This document shows positions 6,400 through 8,531 of a DNA stretch of 8,531 nt, in pieces. This DNA is from JBBRUG01 sp038247995 (GTDB lineage: Bacteria; Chloroflexota; Chloroflexia; Chloroflexales; Chloroflexaceae). The notes beneath the pieces are model-generated. The model was not told the origin of the DNA and made no database searches. It saw only the letters and a list, made by a program, of their open reading frames with translations. Location of the stretch: assembly GCA_038247995.1 (NCBI GenBank), contig JBBRUG010000273.1, positions 1 to 8,531 of the forward strand, read 5' to 3'. A program made the translations under genes and the position numbers. How positions within the stretch are numbered: position 1 is the first letter of the stretch; every line of letters starts with the position of its first letter.

Positions 6400-6762
6400 A
6401 TGCACTACCGCATCCAAATAACCGGCGTCGCTCCGCGCGATGGGCTGCAAAACGAACTGGAGATCTTGCCGGTGGCCTCGCGGGTCGCCCTGATCCGGCG
6501 TCTGCTTGCCGCCGGCGTGCCGCGGGTGGAGATCGGTTCGTTCGTCAATCCAAAGCAGGTGCCGCAAATGGCCGGCACCGCCGAAGTGGCTGCTGCGCTG
6601 CTCGCCGAACCGCTGCCGCCGCATCCATGGGTGCATGCTTCGGCCTTCCACCCGCCCGCGATGACGGTGCGACCCGCCCCAACAAAGATATGCCTCCCAT
6701 CATGTACGGGCGGCTCGCGAGCCGCCCTGACCGCTTTTAGCAAAGGACAACCTTATGCCTGA
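6400..6762 (+). pseudogene. HMG-CoA-lyase-family gene, 3' two thirds deleted
   Basis: The first 75-80 residues are a clear start of a hydroxymethylglutaryl-CoA-lyase-type enzyme (TIM-barrel acyl-CoA lyase; relatives include citramalyl-CoA lyase): I-T-G-V-A-P-R13-D14-G-L-Q-N-E, the metal and substrate-binding Arg-Asp, then V-E-I-G-S-F-V-N-P-K-Q-V-P-Q-M-A and an A-E-V-A-A-A-L-L helix. Homology stops near 6640. The remaining about 40 codons are unrelated, Pro/Arg-rich sequence and include the 6708-6727 palindrome. The His-x-His metal pair and the catalytic Cys loop of the family are absent, and about 220 of the usual 300 residues are missing. There is no ribosome-binding site before ATG 6400. 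The leftover frame ends with TGA at 6760-6762, overlapping the start of the next gene by 8 bp. A deletion joining the gene to the next gene's upstream region explains this best. The product would be inactive. Confidence 0.85.
6708..6727. repeat. Perfect 20-bp GC-rich palindrome
   Basis: The two halves GGGCGGCTCG and CGAGCCGCCC are exact reverse complements; as RNA this is an 8-bp stem with a CGCG loop. TTTT appears only at 6735-6738, eight bases later, so it is at best a poor intrinsic terminator. It sits inside the unrelated tail of the lyase fragment, 27 bases before the amidase-like gene's ATG. It could be a REP-type element or the remains of an intergenic region joined by the deletion. 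Confidence 0.6.
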
Positions 6763-7693
6763 ATATACCCTCGCCAAAACCAAAATCCACCACCAGTGGG
6801 ATAATAGCCTCCCACCTGCGATCGAGATCGAGTCGGGCGACACGGTACACTGCGAAACCGATGAAGTGACCAGCGGCCAGGTGACGCCGGGCTGCGCCGC
6901 CGCCGTGTTCGCTACCATCGACTTCAGCCGGCTCTACCCGCTGGCCGGCCCGATCTTCGTGAAAGGCGCCGCGCCGGGTGACGTGCTCGAAATTGAGATC
7001 CTGCGCATGCAGCCCCTCGATTGGGGCTGGGCCGGCATCCTCCCCGGCCTGGGCCTGCTCGCCGAGGATTTCCCCAACCCCTACATCCGCCACTTCGACC
7101 TGACCAACGGCGCAACCACCGCCCTGCGCGACGACATCCACATCCCGATCCAGCCCTTCCTCGGCACCATGGGCGTTGCCACCGACGATCCCGGCGCCCA
7201 CCCGGTGCTGCCCACGATGAAGGGCGGCGGTAATATCGACACGCGCCACCTGAACGTCGGCGCAAAGCTGTACCTGCCGGTCTACGTGCCGGGCGGCATG
7301 TTCTCAGGCGGCGACGCCCATGCCGCCCAGGGCGACGGCGAAGTCTGCGTCACCGGCATCGAGTGTCCGATGCAGTTTAGTCTACGCTTTAATGTGATCA
7401 AGGGCCGCACGATCCGCCCCTGGAGCTACCAATTCGTCACCCCGCCCGGCCCGCTTCAGCCCAAGTATGACGAAAAAGGCTATTTCGTTACGACGGCAAT
7501 CGGCCCCGACCTGATGGAGAACGCCAAAAACGCCATCCGCGACCAGATTGCCTGGCTGGGCATTGAGAAGAACCTCAGTCCCGAAGACGCGTATGTGCTC
7601 TGTAGTCAGGCCGTCGACTTGAAGATCAGCCAGATTGTTGATGCGCCGAACTGGTGTGTTTCGGCTTACCTGGCGCTGAGTGTATTTCGGTAG
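6755..7693 (+). CDS. Acetamidase/formamidase family protein (FmdA/AmdA type)
   Basis: A 312-residue cytosolic hydrolase of the acetamidase/formamidase family, unrelated to the amidase-signature enzyme upstream; family members release ammonia from short amides such as formamide or acetamide. Typical segments in order: H-x-x-W-D-N-S-L-P-P near the start, G-P-I-F-V-K-G-A-A-P-G-D-V-L-E-I-E-I (65-82), P-F-L-G-T-M-G-V-A (134-142), G-G-G-N-I-D-T-R-H-L (157-166), F-S-G-G-D-A-H-A-A-Q-G-D-G-E-V (183-197, conserved His/Asp/Glu likely at the metal-containing active site) and the ending V-D-A-P-N-W-C-V-S-A-Y-L. The length is normal and the frame intact. AAAGGA (6742-6747) lies seven bases before ATG 6755. 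The ATG overlaps the tail of the lyase fragment, so translation of that fragment may affect this gene. No promoter of its own was seen; the CoA-transferase transcript probably reads through. The exact amide substrate is unknown. Confidence 0.92.
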   Translation: MPEYTLAKTKIHHQWDNSLPPAIEIESGDTVHCETDEVTSGQVTPGCAAAVFATIDFSRLYPLAGPIFVKGAAPGDVLEIEILRMQPLDWGWAGILPGLGLLAEDFPNPYIRHFDLTNGATTALRDDIHIPIQPFLGTMGVATDDPGAHPVLPTMKGGGNIDTRHLNVGAKLYLPVYVPGGMFSGGDAHAAQGDGEVCVTGIECPMQFSLRFNVIKGRTIRPWSYQFVTPPGPLQPKYDEKGYFVTTAIGPDLMENAKNAIRDQIAWLGIEKNLSPEDAYVLCSQAVDLKISQIVDAPNWCVSAYLALSVFR

Positions 7694-7803
7694 AATGGTG
7701 TCCATTTGCTGGGGTACGAACTTGCGTAAGCTGGTAAGATGGGGGGAGTACTCGCGCATTCGCGGTCGCTTTGCGGTCGGCATGCATAGCTTTCAGAGTT
7801 TCA

Positions 7804-8531
7804 ATGAGCGAACCTCAGCCCCCCCCGAACAATCCATCTCACACCGACGACCCGACCATTCCGCAGCTCTCGCTGGAGGGCCGCCAGATTGTGGCCGCCG
7901 TGCGCAAGGCACTCGAAGAGGCGTTGGCGCAGTTACAAAGCGAAGAAGAGGCCGAAGCGCTGATCGAGAGCGTTATGGCCACGATCGCCGCGATGGAGAA
8001 CACGACCGTCGAGGAACTCCGTAACAGCGAAGGGCTTACGTCGGCTACCGAAGCGCGAACTGCGATCGAACAGGCGGCGAACACAACCGCAGCCGAGCGC
8101 CTCCAACGCCTATTGATCGAGGCCGCCCGCCAGATTGTGCGCAGTGAAGAAGGCGCGCGCGTCGTGCTTGAAGAAGCTGTTCAAGAGGCCACCAACCCTG
8201 AGCAGATCGGTGAAAGCAACCCCCAAACGCGGCAGTCGCGCGATTGGCTGCTGCGCGCGGTCATGAAGCGCATGGGGCCGATCCAGCGTATCGATACACG
8301 TATGTTCCTGCTGATCAACGGGCTGCCGCACAGCTCGTTGACCAACCGGCTCATGTACAGCCTGACATCGGTGATGAACGGCGGCGGCGGTTGGGCGCTC
8401 TTGCTCATCGGCGCGGCGCTGCTCGACCCGCGGCGCGGGCCGAGCGCACTCTATGGCGTCCTGCCGCCGCTCTGGCTGGCGACAATGGCCGTCGAGTTCC
8501 CGATCAAAAGCTACTTTCGGCGCCGACGGCC
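7804..8531 (+). CDS. PAP2-superfamily membrane phosphatase with acidic N-terminal extension (3' end outside window)
   Basis: An open frame from ATG 7804 runs off the window after 242 full codons. Residues about 160-243 match the start of a PAP2 (type 2 phosphatidic acid / undecaprenyl-diphosphate phosphatase) membrane domain: R-I-D-T-R-M-F-L-L-I-N-G-L-P-H, T-S-V-M-N-G-G-G-G, hydrophobic segments at about 197-207 and 214-234, then K235-S-Y-F-R-R-R-R242-P243, the K-x6-R-P motif I. Motifs II and III (the His residues) would lie beyond 8531. Before this come about 150 hydrophilic residues, rich in Glu, Ala and Gln and predicted helical, with two similar R-Q-I-V segments (27-30, 109-112); such an extension is not part of ordinary PAP2 enzymes. 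No clear ribosome-binding site precedes ATG 7804. The frame is open back to TAA 7735-7737, and TTG 7771 is the only other likely start. The substrate is unknown; lipid phosphates or polyprenyl diphosphate are likely. Confidence 0.82.
   Translation, partial: MSEPQPPPNNPSHTDDPTIPQLSLEGRQIVAAVRKALEEALAQLQSEEEAEALIESVMATIAAMENTTVEELRNSEGLTSATEARTAIEQAANTTAAERLQRLLIEAARQIVRSEEGARVVLEEAVQEATNPEQIGESNPQTRQSRDWLLRAVMKRMGPIQRIDTRMFLLINGLPHSSLTNRLMYSLTSVMNGGGGWALLLIGAALLDPRRGPSALYGVLPPLWLATMAVEFPIKSYFRRRR

Noticed and set aside
6708..6738. Intrinsic terminator formed by the 20-bp palindrome.
   Set aside because: The T-run is only four bases and starts eight bases after the stem, and a coding region with its own ribosome-binding site begins right behind it.
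6745..6759. The lyase remnant ends G-Q-P-Y-A, resembling the G-G-C-P-Y-A active-site loop of HMG-CoA lyases.
   Set aside because: These codons are the ribosome-binding site and start of the acetamidase gene, the catalytic Cys is not there, and nothing around them matches the lyase C-terminus. Coincidence.
6737..7249. Minus-strand open frame of 170 codons opposite the acetamidase.
   Set aside because: Shadow of a conserved gene in GC-rich sequence; low-complexity Gly/Val/Asp product.

Overview
The window reads as GC-rich (by eye about 60 %) chromosomal DNA from a free-living, metabolically versatile bacterium. Gene types, codon use, a CoA-transferase next to an HMG-CoA-lyase-type gene, and many short tandem repeats between genes fit a Chloroflexota member of the Chloroflexus/Roseiflexus type best. 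That assignment is an inference from gene content, not a phylogenetic result.

Layout. (1) 1-42: heptamer tandem repeat touching the stop of the first gene. (2) 42-1984, minus strand: a two-gene operon of a saccharopine-dehydrogenase-like NAD(P) oxidoreductase and a DinB-type protein with an SCP2-like tail. (3) 1985-2204: divergent intergenic region packed with an octamer-type repeat and holding candidate promoters for both directions. (4) 2205-3617, plus strand: amidase-signature hydrolase with an in-frame TGA at codon 209. (5) 3636-4820, minus strand: MalY/PatB-type PLP aminotransferase / C-S lyase with an in-frame TAG at codon 127. It converges on the amidase across an 18-bp spacer. (6) 4821-5106: divergent regulatory region with a near-consensus promoter, a palindromic operator candidate and repeated copies of it. 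(7) 5107-6312: class III CoA-transferase. (8) 6313-6399: two further octamer repeats. (9) 6400-6762: 5' third of an HMG-CoA-lyase-family gene whose remainder is missing. Its leftover frame runs into (10) 6755-7693: FmdA/AmdA-type acetamidase/formamidase. (11) 7804 to the window end: membrane PAP2 phosphatase with a long acidic N-terminal extension, cut by the window just after motif I.

The genes suggest small-molecule catabolism: two amide hydrolases, a PLP enzyme, and CoA activation plus cleavage of a branched organic acid. Three neighbouring catabolic genes are broken (two by single in-frame stops with intact downstream frames, one by a large deletion), so the cluster looks as if it is decaying, or the assembly has consensus errors.

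I did not find a recognisable new defence, mobile or RNA system. The most unusual structure is the set of at least six different period-7 or period-8 tandem repeats, four of them starting or ending within three bases of a stop codon. They resemble the STRR-type heptamer repeats described in cyanobacteria.
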